Source: DATFIX01 sp047617305 (GTDB lineage: Archaea > Halobacteriota > Halobacteria > Halobacteriales > Natrialbaceae). From it: 22,090 nucleotides of DNA. Below are positions 1 to 7,312 of this stretch, one piece after another. Within the stretch, counting starts at the first letter, position 1. Each line of letters starts with the position of its first letter. The stretch covers positions 1 to 22,090 of the forward strand of contig JBLGCL010000023.1 of assembly GCA_047617305.1 (NCBI GenBank), in the 5' to 3' direction. A model generated the notes under the pieces. It saw only the letters and a program-made list of their open reading frames with translations. It did no database searches and had not been told where the DNA came from. Position numbers and translations under genes: made by a program.

Positions 1-696
1 GTCGAAGCGGTCGACGAGAACGCCACGTACGACGGGACCGGAACGTACGACATCACCAGCGGCACGGTCTCGCTCCCCGCCCCGAACGAGACGGTGAACG
101 TCAGCGTCACCGCGACTGTCGACAACGCGTCGGCAACGACCACGGAGACGCTCGAGGCGCCTGACGAGGACAAGGAAGACGAGGAAGACGACGAGGACGA
201 TGACGACGAGGGCGAGACGGAGACCTTCGGTCAGCAGGTTGCTGCGTTCGTTCACAGCTTGAACGCGAGCGACGGCCCTATCGGGGTGCAGGTCGCGATG
301 TTCGTCCTCGCGAACAACCCCGGCAACCCACCGGCACACGCGGGGCCGCCGGCCTGGAAAACCAACGAGTCGGTGAACAAGACGCAGGGACCGCCGGACG
401 ACGCGGGGCCGCCGGCCTGGAAAACCAACGAGTCGGTGAACAAGACGCAAGGGCCGCCGGACGACGCCGGCCCGCCCGAAGACAAAAGCCCGAGTGACGA
501 TGACGACGAGGACCAGGACCGGGACCGGGACCAGAACCGGGACGAAGATGACGATGATGACGAAGAAGACGAGGACGACGAACATGGACCGCCGGACGAC
601 AAAGGTCCGAGCGACGATGATGACGAAGAAGGAAATAACGGCAACGGCAACGGCAACGGAAACGGCAACAACGGAAACGGCAACGGCCCGCCGTGA
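1..696 (+). CDS. Secreted/surface protein, 3' part (5' end outside window), acidic repeat tail
   Basis: The reading frame is open from the first base, so only the last 231 residues are visible and there is no start here. The first ~55 residues look like the end of a beta-sandwich domain of an exported protein (alternating Val/Thr/Ser) with several N-glycosylation sequons (NAT, NET, NVS, NAS). An acidic Asp/Glu tract follows, then a short more ordered segment with an NAS sequon. Next come two copies of a 21-residue repeat, each holding an NES and an NKT sequon, and further Asp/Glu/Arg tracts separated by Gly-Pro-Pro motifs. The protein ends in an Asn-Gly tail. No C-terminal membrane anchor is visible. 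The sequon density and acidity suggest an extracellular, glycosylated protein of a halophile. The family is not recognised, and the N-terminal domain outside the window would decide its function. Confidence 0.8.
   Translation, partial: VEAVDENATYDGTGTYDITSGTVSLPAPNETVNVSVTATVDNASATTTETLEAPDEDKEDEEDDEDDDDEGETETFGQQVAAFVHSLNASDGPIGVQVAMFVLANNPGNPPAHAGPPAWKTNESVNKTQGPPDDAGPPAWKTNESVNKTQGPPDDAGPPEDKSPSDDDDEDQDRDRDQNRDEDDDDDEEDEDDEHGPPDDKGPSDDDDEEGNNGNGNGNGNGNNGNGNGPP
340..465 (+). repeat. Two tandem 63-bp in-frame repeats
   Basis: Units 340-402 and 403-465 differ at only two positions, both silent (cag gga versus caa ggg). Each encodes 21 residues starting Ala-Gly-Pro-Pro-Ala-Trp, with two sequons. 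A degenerate start of a third unit (Ala-Gly-Pro-Pro) follows at 466. The near identity suggests a recent duplication or gene conversion. Confidence 0.9.
634..687 (+). repeat. AACGGN hexanucleotide (Asn-Gly) microsatellite
   Basis: Alternating aac and ggc/gga codons encode an Asn-Gly run with two Asn-Asn interruptions at the C-terminus of the preceding gene. Such a simple repeat can change length by slippage while staying in frame. Confidence 0.8.
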
Positions 697-873
697 CTGA
701 CGTCGATCGGCGGCCGCGGAAATAGCGCCCGAACGGACGACCGAGACCGTGATCCGACCCCCGCGTCGAAGACGCGAGACTGACGAACGCATCGACCGGG
801 GGGATCGAGCGACTGATCTCGACGCCGTTTTTTCTTCGACATCGTTTTGCATCCCTCCGCCGTCGCCTCGACT

Positions 874-2160
874 ATGGAAAGCGAGTATCCGCGGATCAGC
901 GACCAACTCGACGACGACGAGGCGGCCCGCGAGGAGGGACGGCGAAAGATCGACTGGGCGCGCGAGCACATGCCGATCCTCGACGCCATCGAGGACCAGT
1001 TCGAGGAGGACGAACCGCTATCGGGACAGCGGATCGGGATGGCGATGCACGTCGAGGCGACGACGGCCGCCCTCGTCGAGACGCTCCGCGCGGGCGGCGC
1101 GGAGATCGCGATCACCGGCTGCAACCCGCTTTCCACCCACGACGACGTGAGCGCGGCGCTGGACGCGCAGGACGGCATCACCTCCTACGCCAAGCGCGCC
1201 GTGGACGACGACGAGTACTACGCCGCCATGGAGGCGGTCATCGACCACGACCCGACGATCACGGTCGACGACGGCGGCGACCTCGTCTTCCGGATTCACG
1301 AGGAACACCCGCACCTCATCGGGTCGATCGTCGGCGGGAGCGAGGAAACCACCACCGGCGTCCACCGACTCCGGGGCATGGCCGAGGACGGTGCCCTGGA
1401 GTACCCGATGTTCGCGGTCAACGACACGCCGATGAAGCGCCTGTTCGACAACATCCACGGGACGGGCGAGTCCTCGCTGTCGAGCATCGCGATGACGACG
1501 AACCTCTCGTGGGCCGGCAAGACGGTCGTCGTCGCCGGCTACGGCTACTGCGGGCGCGGCCTGGCGAAGAAGGCGTCGGGCCAGCAGGCCCGCGTGATCG
1601 TCACCGAGATCGAACCTCGGCAGGCCCTCCGGGCCCACATGGAGGGCTTCGAGGTCATGCCGATGGCCGAGGCCGCCGAGGAGGGCGACGTCTTCATCAC
1701 GGCCACCGGAAACAAGGACGTCATCCGGCGCGAGCACTTCGAAAAGATGGACGACGGTGCCGTGCTCGCCAACGCCGGTCACTTCGACGTCGAGATCAAC
1801 CTGGATCACCTCTCGGAGCTGGCGGTCGCAGAGCACGAGGCCCGCGACGGGGTCACGGAGTACGAGATGGAAGACGGCCGCCGGCTGAACGTCCTGGCGG
1901 AAGGCCGTCTCGTCAACCTCGCCACCCCGGTCGCACTCGGTCACCCGGTCGAGGTGATGGACCAGAGCTTCGGGATCCAGGCCGTGGCCGCCCGCGAGAT
2001 GGCCCAGAACGGCGCGAAGTACGATCCTGGCGTCCACGACGTGCCCGACGAACTCGACCGCGAGGTCGCCGAGATCAAACTGGAGGCCGAAGGCGTCGAG
2101 ATCGACGAACTGACGCCCGAACAGCGCGAGTACCTGAACTCCTGGGACCACGGGACGTAA
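874..2160 (+). CDS. ahcY: Adenosylhomocysteinase (S-adenosyl-L-homocysteine hydrolase)
   Basis: Cytosolic NAD-dependent enzyme that splits S-adenosylhomocysteine, the by-product of SAM-dependent methylation, into adenosine and homocysteine. The 428-residue length is typical of the archaeal family. Family motifs are present: CNPLST-x-DDV in the substrate domain, EETTTGVHRL, a VND...K..FDN segment, the NAD-binding GYGYCGRG (about residues 222-229), and the conserved C-terminal stretch ending in EQREYL. ATG 874 is chosen over an in-frame TTG at 847: it gives the usual N-terminus (MESEYPRISDQ) and sits about 25 nt after a T-rich gttttgc element at 844-850 that could be the TATA box of a leaderless mRNA. 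It converges with the next gene, with 24 nt between the stops. Identification is firm. Confidence 0.97.
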   Translation: MESEYPRISDQLDDDEAAREEGRRKIDWAREHMPILDAIEDQFEEDEPLSGQRIGMAMHVEATTAALVETLRAGGAEIAITGCNPLSTHDDVSAALDAQDGITSYAKRAVDDDEYYAAMEAVIDHDPTITVDDGGDLVFRIHEEHPHLIGSIVGGSEETTTGVHRLRGMAEDGALEYPMFAVNDTPMKRLFDNIHGTGESSLSSIAMTTNLSWAGKTVVVAGYGYCGRGLAKKASGQQARVIVTEIEPRQALRAHMEGFEVMPMAEAAEEGDVFITATGNKDVIRREHFEKMDDGAVLANAGHFDVEINLDHLSELAVAEHEARDGVTEYEMEDGRRLNVLAEGRLVNLATPVALGHPVEVMDQSFGIQAVAAREMAQNGAKYDPGVHDVPDELDREVAEIKLEAEGVEIDELTPEQREYLNSWDHGT

Positions 2161-2184
2161 GCGGCGTCTGGTGCCGAAACCGCG

Positions 2185-3726
2185 TCAGTTGTCCAGCCAG
2201 TCGACGAAACTCCCCTCGATCAGCGTCTCCGATTGTCGTCCGACGTAGGCCCGTTGCATGCCGTGGATCGCTTCGGCCAGGTCGTCCCCGTCAGCCAGTC
2301 GCTGACGGACCTGCCAGCGCTTCCAGCGCGCCGGCGTGGCGCCACGCCGGACGCGTTCACGAAGGGGGCCGAGGTACCGAGCGATCTCCTCCTGGGAGAG
2401 TCCACGCGTCCGCAGGCCTTCGGTCGCGACATCGAAGAGGTCGGTGTACATCGCCTCGAGGTCGTCGGTCCGGTCGCCCTCGGCGTCGATCCACTGGAGG
2501 TCGGCGTCGAGTCCGTCCCGCATCGCCACGTAGAAGTTCTCCCGGGCCTCCCGCCAGTCCATGTCGAGAACGGGGTGGTTCCGGGCGTGCATCCCCTCGA
2601 CCAGGCCGGCGACCGCCGCCTGGAAGGCGATCGTGTCCCGGACGGTCGGCTGGCCGGGGAGGAACCGGAACTCGATGCGGGCGTTCGCCTTCGAGCGGGT
2701 CGCCCCGCCGAACACGGGGCGAACCCACCGCCAGTAGGTGCCGTGTTTCGTCCGGAAGTGGGCGAACTCGTCGTCGAACCGGTCGCCGCGTTCGACCGGC
2801 ACCGGGACGAAGGTCTCGTCGGCGGCGATCCGATCGACCGCCTCCTCCACGGTCGAGACGTCCTCCGGGAACCGGACCTTGTCGATCCCCTCCGGGTTCA
2901 TCGACGTCTCGAAGACCCTGATCCGGTGTTCGGCCCACGCGTCCTCGACGATGTCCTCCGGCGGCACGTCGTCGTATAGGTCCGGCGGGAAGAACGGGGA
3001 GTTCACCCCGAGCGCGAGCAAGGGTCCGGCGATCCGGAGACCGTAGCGGAAGTACTCCGGGAGGTCAGGGGCGTGAGGGACCTGGTAGTGGGGCTGGATC
3101 GACGTGATCAGGCTCTCCGGCATCACCGTGTCGGCCTGGAGGGTCACGTTCGGCGCGTCGATCCGCATGCCTGCCGGCGGGTCCGTGTTCGCCATCGCGT
3201 GGTACCGCGCCGAGTCGCTCATGTTGGTGGCGATCCGGACGCCGTCCGCCTCGACGCTATCCGTGAGGTATTCCCTGCCCGTCTCCCCCTGGGGCGGGAT
3301 CGTCCAGAGGGCGTTGCTCACCAGGCGCATTCCCTCGGCTTCCGCGCGGTCGAGCGCGGTGCAGAGTCGGGCCTGGACCTCCGCTTCCTGGGCCCGGATG
3401 CCGTAGGAGTTGATCGGTTGAGGGCTGGTCGACATCTCGGCGTTGTGGAGGCCGAGTTCCTTCTCGAAGCCGATGAGCTCGAGCATCCGGCGGGGCACTC
3501 GCCGAAGCGCCCCCGGATCCGCGACGGTGTCGCGGCTGGCGATGTCCACGTCCTCGACCGCGTAGAACTCGTATTCGAGGCCGATGATCCCCTGCTGGTT
3601 GTCGAACGTGCCGTCGTTGATCTCCCGTTTGATCACCTGGGCGTCCGCCTCGACTCGCTCCTGGAAGACCTCGGGGTCCGTTTCGAGGGCGTCCCGGGTC
3701 GCGGAGACGATCGAGTCCTCGTCCAT
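2185..3726 (-). CDS. Glutamate-cysteine ligase family (GCS2-like) protein
   Basis: 513-residue protein of the carboxylate-amine ligase fold that includes gamma-glutamylcysteine synthetases and YbdK-like enzymes. Visible signatures are GLEYEFYAV (residues 49-57) for the Glu-rich metal/ATP site, HNAEMSTSPQPIN (from about residue 94), and a C-terminal segment with RIEFRFLPGQPT followed by a helix typical of this family. Haloarchaea use gamma-glutamylcysteine as a low-molecular-weight thiol, so a ligase role is plausible. However, the protein is longer than the ~360-residue YbdK/GshA type, so it may be a paralogue joining glutamate to a different amine. It is acidic and cytosolic, with no signal peptide. 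It starts at ATG 3726 and is divergent from hjc. The family is confident; the exact substrate is not. Confidence 0.8.
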   Translation of the reverse strand: MDEDSIVSATRDALETDPEVFQERVEADAQVIKREINDGTFDNQQGIIGLEYEFYAVEDVDIASRDTVADPGALRRVPRRMLELIGFEKELGLHNAEMSTSPQPINSYGIRAQEAEVQARLCTALDRAEAEGMRLVSNALWTIPPQGETGREYLTDSVEADGVRIATNMSDSARYHAMANTDPPAGMRIDAPNVTLQADTVMPESLITSIQPHYQVPHAPDLPEYFRYGLRIAGPLLALGVNSPFFPPDLYDDVPPEDIVEDAWAEHRIRVFETSMNPEGIDKVRFPEDVSTVEEAVDRIAADETFVPVPVERGDRFDDEFAHFRTKHGTYWRWVRPVFGGATRSKANARIEFRFLPGQPTVRDTIAFQAAVAGLVEGMHARNHPVLDMDWREARENFYVAMRDGLDADLQWIDAEGDRTDDLEAMYTDLFDVATEGLRTRGLSQEEIARYLGPLRERVRRGATPARWKRWQVRQRLADGDDLAEAIHGMQRAYVGRQSETLIEGSFVDWLDN

Positions 3727-3822
3727 GAAGTGTTCGGACGAGGCGGACCCAGCCGGATAGGTTCATCGGTCGAGACACGTGAACGCGGAGGACGGCCTTG
3801 CGGTTCGGTCGAAGGACGCGGG

Positions 3823-3829
3823 GTTTATG
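3823..3829 (+). promoter_or_regulatory. TATA-like box for hjc
   Basis: The gtttatg element lies about 25-30 nt before ATG 3854, the spacing expected for a leaderless haloarchaeal transcript. It argues against the longer in-frame starts at 3779 (GTG) and 3827 (ATG), because the latter overlaps the box itself. Confidence 0.55.
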
Positions 3830-3853
3830 CCCGACCGGGAGCGATGCCCCGGC

Positions 3854-4282
3854 ATGTCGAACGCCAAGGGCGACCGCCGCGAGCGCGAACTGGTCAACGC
3901 GCTCGACGCGGCGGGGTTCGCGGTGATGCGGGCGCCGGCCAGCGGCAGCGCGACCGAGCGGGAACTGCCCGACGTGCTCGCCGGGAACGGCGAGATCTTC
4001 TACGCGATCGAGGCCAAGTCGAGCGCCGGCGACCCCATCTACCTGGACGGGGGGGAGGTCGAGAACCTGGTCTACTTCGCGCGGAACTTCGGCGCGAAAG
4101 CGCGGATCGGGGTCCGCTTCGACCGCGAGGATTGGTACTTCTTCCACCCGGACGACCTGCACGTCACCGACGGCGGCAACTACCGCGTCAAGAAGGAAAC
4201 GGCGCTCGCCGAGGGGACCGATTTCGTCGAGTTGACCGGCGAGTCCGAGCGGACGGGGCTGGACGACTTTTCCGAGAGTTGA
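3854..4282 (+). CDS. hjc: Holliday junction resolvase Hjc
   Basis: Structure-specific endonuclease that cuts four-way DNA junctions in recombination and replication-fork repair; it acts as a homodimer. The 142-residue length fits archaeal Hjc. The nuclease core is visible: KGDRRERELV near the N-terminus (Glu10/Glu12 region), the RAPASGS loop at residues 26-32, then Pro39-Asp40 and Glu53-x-Lys55, the PD-(D/E)xK catalytic set. A VENLVYFARNFGAKARIGVRF segment follows. ATG 3854 is preferred because a TATA-like box sits about 25 nt upstream. The gene stands alone, divergent from the GCS-like gene, and is the last gene before the lower-GC segment. Confidence 0.93.
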   Translation: MSNAKGDRRERELVNALDAAGFAVMRAPASGSATERELPDVLAGNGEIFYAIEAKSSAGDPIYLDGGEVENLVYFARNFGAKARIGVRFDREDWYFFHPDDLHVTDGGNYRVKKETALAEGTDFVELTGESERTGLDDFSES

Positions 4283-4483
4283 CGGTAGGTAGCTGAGCAA
4301 GCCATCGTTCCCCAAAAGGCTCCGGAGCTGATAGAATGAGTCTGCGACAACCATAGCTCGTAGCTATCCTCGAACCCCTGTCAGACTCGTTGCTAATTTT
4401 CGTTGCGTGATGAACCCCTAGCGCGCCTTCATCGAGCGATGTATCAGGAACCCGTCAGCCCTGACGAACGGGACAGACGAGGA

Positions 4484-4490
4484 CATATAC
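4484..4490 (+). promoter_or_regulatory. TATA-like box for the small membrane protein at 4513
   Basis: catatac lies 23-29 nt before ATG 4513, a spacing consistent with leaderless transcription. Confidence 0.4.
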
Positions 4491-4512
4491 GTCATGGTGC
4501 AGTTGATTGTCG

Positions 4513-4761
4513 ATGATGAGTACAGACCCATTGACGTTTGTTAAGGACGGGCTCGGAGTCTCTGTTGGCCTCGTTGTGATGGTGTGGGCTTTCGAGTCGG
4601 TTCACTGGCATGGTTACATGCAAGCAAACCCGCGGGTCGGAGCCGTTTCTGGGGGTGGGATGTGGCTCTACTATCCGTTATTCATGCTCGGTGCCGTGAT
4701 CGCGTTCACCGCATTTATGACCGGACTACAGCGGGCGGTACACGGCGAAGCCCACGGATGA
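4513..4761 (+). CDS. Small two-TM membrane protein, uncharacterised
   Basis: 82-residue protein with two predicted hydrophobic helices: GLGVSVGLVVMVWAF near residues 14-28 and a second around LYYPLFMLGAVIAFTAFM. They are joined by a loop with His, Trp and Gly residues. The C-terminus (HGEAHG) is short and soluble. No family was recognised. Starts at 4513 and 4516 are both ATG; the in-frame TTG at 4507 is less likely. Codon use is more AT-rich than in ahcY or hjc, and the gene opens the low-GC segment. With no close partner gene, its function cannot be inferred. Confidence 0.6.
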   Translation: MMSTDPLTFVKDGLGVSVGLVVMVWAFESVHWHGYMQANPRVGAVSGGGMWLYYPLFMLGAVIAFTAFMTGLQRAVHGEAHG

Positions 4762-5166
4762 AGCTTCCAGCCGTCTGAGTGCCAACTGTCCGGAACATTC
4801 CTGTTTCAGAGGTCTGCTCTTCCTATCAAATCTCTACCGCTGGTTACCTGAAACGAACCAGCACTGTTTGCTGATGCTGTCCTCAATATCCATCAGCCGG
4901 GATCTAATTGGACGCTGATCGCCTTTGGATCAGTCTCGTCCGCGAGTGGCTCGCGGACTTGACGGTTTGTGAGACCGGGGATCTCGTTCCCTTCCCTGGT
5001 CATATCCCCGCTTGTCGTCGAACATTATCAAAACCCAGGTCCGTCAGTATACTCACCGCCGGGGAGTCAGATAACAGACGCAGACAGGGAACGCCCCGTC
5101 GTTGAGTGTTTCTCGAACTGAAATAGTGGATTGTGACTGAAGTACTGTCCCACTGATAATGCCAGT
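4762..5166. other. 405-nt gap with four consecutive hairpins
   Basis: No convincing gene. A 65-codon frame at 4908-5105 has no recognisable protein features. Instead, 4870-5001 contains four successive inverted repeats: 4870-4876/4891-4897 (7 bp), 4915-4920/4928-4933 (6 bp), 4938-4946/4950-4958 (9 bp, 3-nt loop) and 4973-4981/4993-5001 (9 bp with one G-U pair). This could be a structured RNA or a remnant of a mobile-element end. It is not followed by the T-tract of an archaeal terminator. Confidence 0.5.
4938..4958. repeat. Perfect 9-bp hairpin with 3-nt loop
   Basis: gtccgcgag-tgg-ctcgcggac is a perfect inverted repeat in non-coding DNA, the strongest of the four stems in this gap. Confidence 0.7.
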
Positions 5167-5880
5167 ATGGCTCAGAGCCAACACACTGGTACAGGGACCG
5201 CAGACGGGCAGTCGCTCGTCAGCCGCATCTTCGGCGTCGGGTTTCGTCGAGAAACGTACGCCAACTTGGCGTATCTACTCGCCCGGTTCCCGCTCGGCAT
5301 CGCCTACTTTACAATATTCGTGACCGGCCTCAGTCTGGGGTTCGGCTTGATTCCGGTGATTGTTGGAATCCCAATACTGGCCGGTGTTCTCGCGTTCGCT
5401 GGCTACGTCGGGGTCATCGAGGCCGAACTCCTGAGCTGGCTCTACGGGCGGGACGTATCCTACAACGTCGCTGACCCCGGGGAATTGCCAATAACGGACT
5501 ACCTGAAAGCCGTCGCGACCACCCCACAGAACTACCTGCTTGTCCTGTTCGCGTTCGGGTCGTTCGTCGTCGGTCTCCAGTTGTTCGTCGCCATCACGGT
5601 TGTGTTCTCACTGGGACTGACACTCGCCGCCGCACCCCTCCTCTACTGGATGCCTGGTTTCGAATACAACCTGACACAAGCGACTGGCACCGTCGACGTT
5701 GGGCCGATGGCAATTGACGCCGGTTCCCTCGCGGGTGCCAGCATCAACACGCTCCCGGAGGCACTGGTCGCGTCACTCCTCGGCGTCGTCGTCTGTCTCG
5801 CCGGCCTGCACGCTGTCAACCTGACTGCGTGGGTACTCAGTACACTGACCGAGCGACTACTCGGGGTCACGGCGGAGTAA
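5167..5880 (+). CDS. Multi-pass membrane protein resembling the putative-sensor domain family
   Basis: 237-residue integral membrane protein. A short hydrophilic N-terminus (about 30 residues) is followed by two hydrophobic segments around ARFPLGIAYFTIFVTGLSLGF and LIPVIVGIPILAGVLAFAGYV. A polar loop comes next, then two more hydrophobic stretches (YLLVLFAFGSFVVGL; FVAITVVFSLGLTLAAAPLLYW), a periplasmic-like loop and a final helix near ALVASLLGVVVCLAGL. The 'LARFPLGIAYF..IPVIVGIPIL' pattern resembles the 'putative sensor' transmembrane domain that in actinobacteria and haloarchaea is found alone or fused to histidine kinases. No kinase or DNA-binding domain is attached here, so a signalling role is only an inference. 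Start ATG 5167 is clear, and no gene lies close upstream. Base composition is lower in GC than in the flanking blocks. Confidence 0.65.
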   Translation: MAQSQHTGTGTADGQSLVSRIFGVGFRRETYANLAYLLARFPLGIAYFTIFVTGLSLGFGLIPVIVGIPILAGVLAFAGYVGVIEAELLSWLYGRDVSYNVADPGELPITDYLKAVATTPQNYLLVLFAFGSFVVGLQLFVAITVVFSLGLTLAAAPLLYWMPGFEYNLTQATGTVDVGPMAIDAGSLAGASINTLPEALVASLLGVVVCLAGLHAVNLTAWVLSTLTERLLGVTAE

Positions 5881-6194
5881 GCGCACTTCTGCTCCCTACG
5901 TTGCTCAATTGCCAGTCAAAGTCACCGATACAGTACACCAGAGGGGTCTCGACCCGAAGTGTGGTTGCGGTGGCCTTGTAACCACTCGGCTTTACACGTT
6001 GAGGTAGTTGCGTGACGTAGGCGGTGGCAAGGACGGATGCTGTCGATTACCGAGTGAGCTGACAGACCTGACGGACTCGGTCGCTCCATTGGGATAATCG
6101 GGCCGAGCATGGAATCAATTACACAGCGTAGTGGCGTTTCAGTGCGTGTACCAGTGCCCACGGAATTAAGACTCTCTGCACACGCTGGTCACGT
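5881..6194. other. 314-nt gap without a supported gene
   Basis: A minus-strand frame (5922-6161) is open but rich in Arg/His/Ser, with no hydrophobic core or motif, and no long alternative frame continues it. A TATA-like aattaag at 6164-6170 near the right end serves the next gene. Nothing else was recognised. Confidence 0.4.
6164..6170 (+). promoter_or_regulatory. TATA-like box for the two-gene unit at 6195
   Basis: aattaag ends 25 nt before ATG 6195, fitting a leaderless transcript that would cover the two adjacent small genes. Confidence 0.45.
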
Positions 6195-6401
6195 ATGCCT
6201 GGACCAGGCCGTTCGGACTCAACAGTGGTCAGGACCATCGGAGCCGTCGTCGCGCTGATTGCCGTCGTCGGCTACCTGATTTTCGGGCGGTCATTCAACG
6301 GTTCTGGTTCCACTGTCGCCACGGCTATCGGCATCATCGTCGCGGTCCTGGCTATCGGATGGACAGTGTATAGCCGGGTATATTCAGAGAGGGGACTGTA
6401 A
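6195..6401 (+). CDS. Small two-TM membrane protein, uncharacterised
   Basis: 68 residues. A charged N-terminus of about 12 residues is followed by TM1 (IGAVVALIAVVGYLIF), a short Gly/Ser-rich loop, TM2 (VATAIGIIVAVLAIGWTVY) and a basic C-terminus. This is a helical hairpin with both ends probably inside. The stop is followed after 2 nt by the start of the next small membrane gene, so the two are almost certainly co-transcribed and may form a complex. No family recognised. Confidence 0.6.
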   Translation: MPGPGRSDSTVVRTIGAVVALIAVVGYLIFGRSFNGSGSTVATAIGIIVAVLAIGWTVYSRVYSERGL

Positions 6402-6403
6402 CA

Positions 6404-6604
6404 ATGGTTAGCTTGAGTAGAGATGAGGCTGTGAGTATCGCAGTTCTCGCGATCACAGTCGCCGTGTTCGCTTGGTATCGGACCGATCTGACCGGAATAC
6501 AGCGATGGGCGAACGCTACTATCGCTTTGCTCGTGAGTCTTGCCGTTGCAACGGCGACATTTTACGTCCTGAAAAAATGGGATCCGATCTGGTATTCCTC
6601 ATAA
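6404..6604 (+). CDS. Small two-TM membrane protein, uncharacterised
   Basis: 66 residues with the same architecture as the gene before it: a short charged N-terminus, TM1 (VSIAVLAITVAVFAWY), a loop with Thr-Gly-Ile-Gln-Arg-Trp, TM2 (ATIALLVSLAVATATFYVL) and a Lys/Trp-rich tail. The 2-nt spacing from the upstream stop suggests one transcript and perhaps translational coupling. The similar sizes and topology suggest a pair acting together, but there is no sequence similarity strong enough to call them duplicates. Function unknown. Confidence 0.6.
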   Translation: MVSLSRDEAVSIAVLAITVAVFAWYRTDLTGIQRWANATIALLVSLAVATATFYVLKKWDPIWYSS

Positions 6605-6660
6605 CAGGAGCCGGACGTACCGATTCGATCTACTCAGTAGACGTTGGGTATTGACCCTCC

Positions 6661-7050
6661 GTGGATTCCGTGAGAAACTCCTATGATACGCTCGTGGTGT
6701 TGGGGCTCGTTGCCCTGTTTCGTATCGATCACGATACTATCGGTCCAGCAAACGGCACAACGCCGATGGCGGGATTCCTGCTGTTCTACGGCCTCGTCTC
6801 TGGTGGCGCGCGTCTGTATCTCGCGATCCGAGGTGAAGGCGGAACGGTTCCAGTCAAGGCGCGGTGGCGATTCATTGCGCTGCTTGCTGTTCTCCTCGGT
6901 GCGGGTGTGGTGATGTTCTATGCCGGTGAGAGAACGATTGCGCCCGTTTCACTCGGTTCCATTGGGCTTGTCGTGATTCTCATTACCTCGTCCCTTCCGT
7001 TCTTATCGAATCCCTCGCAGGGTATCGATCAACCCGTCCCAAGTGAGTAG
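6661..7050 (+). CDS. Multi-pass membrane protein, uncharacterised
   Basis: 129 residues starting at GTG 6661, with about four hydrophobic segments: YDTLVVLGLVALF, GFLLFYGLVSGGARLYLAI, FIALLAVLLGAGVVMFY and LGSIGLVVILITSSLPFL. The short loops contain basic residues (VKARWR), and the C-terminal tail is soluble. The gene follows the two-gene small-membrane unit by 56 nt on the same strand and could belong to the same transcript. It resembles generic haloarchaeal membrane hypotheticals, but no family can be named. It is the last gene of the low-GC segment; the next 262 nt hold nothing recognisable before the convergent RND gene. Confidence 0.55.
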   Translation: MDSVRNSYDTLVVLGLVALFRIDHDTIGPANGTTPMAGFLLFYGLVSGGARLYLAIRGEGGTVPVKARWRFIALLAVLLGAGVVMFYAGERTIAPVSLGSIGLVVILITSSLPFLSNPSQGIDQPVPSE

Positions 7051-7312
7051 TCAGTCCGCATGCATAGTGAACCGGTGATTTACAGAGTGTTGCCCGACCC
7101 CGACAACTCCTCATTGCTGAATAGATCCTCTGAATTCATCAATCGTGTTCTACCAGGCATTCGGCAAGCATCCGACTGAGACAGTCCCTCAGTACCCTAA
7201 GTCGGTCAGGCCGATCCCAGGTGCTCAATAATCTGCCACGGTAGAAACGGCGACCACTGCTGTGAATCCCTCTGAGCGTACCGAAAGATCGCAAGGGGCT
7301 TTGCAGGTTCGG

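Noticed and set aside
252..1181. Long minus-strand open frame opposite the first gene and ahcY
   Set aside because: Its Ser runs are the antisense of the Asp/Glu codon tracts, and it overlaps the well-supported ahcY start.
1509..2921. 470-codon plus-strand open frame spanning ahcY and the GCS-like gene
   Set aside because: Arg/Gly/Pro-rich translation typical of a GC-rich shadow frame; both strands beneath it hold recognised genes.
4908..5105. 65-codon open frame in the hairpin-bearing gap
   Set aside because: No hydrophobic segment or motif; the hairpins explain the sequence better than coding.
5922..6161. Possible transposase remnant on the minus strand
   Set aside because: No transposase motif or terminal repeats were found and the neighbouring frames are interrupted by stops.
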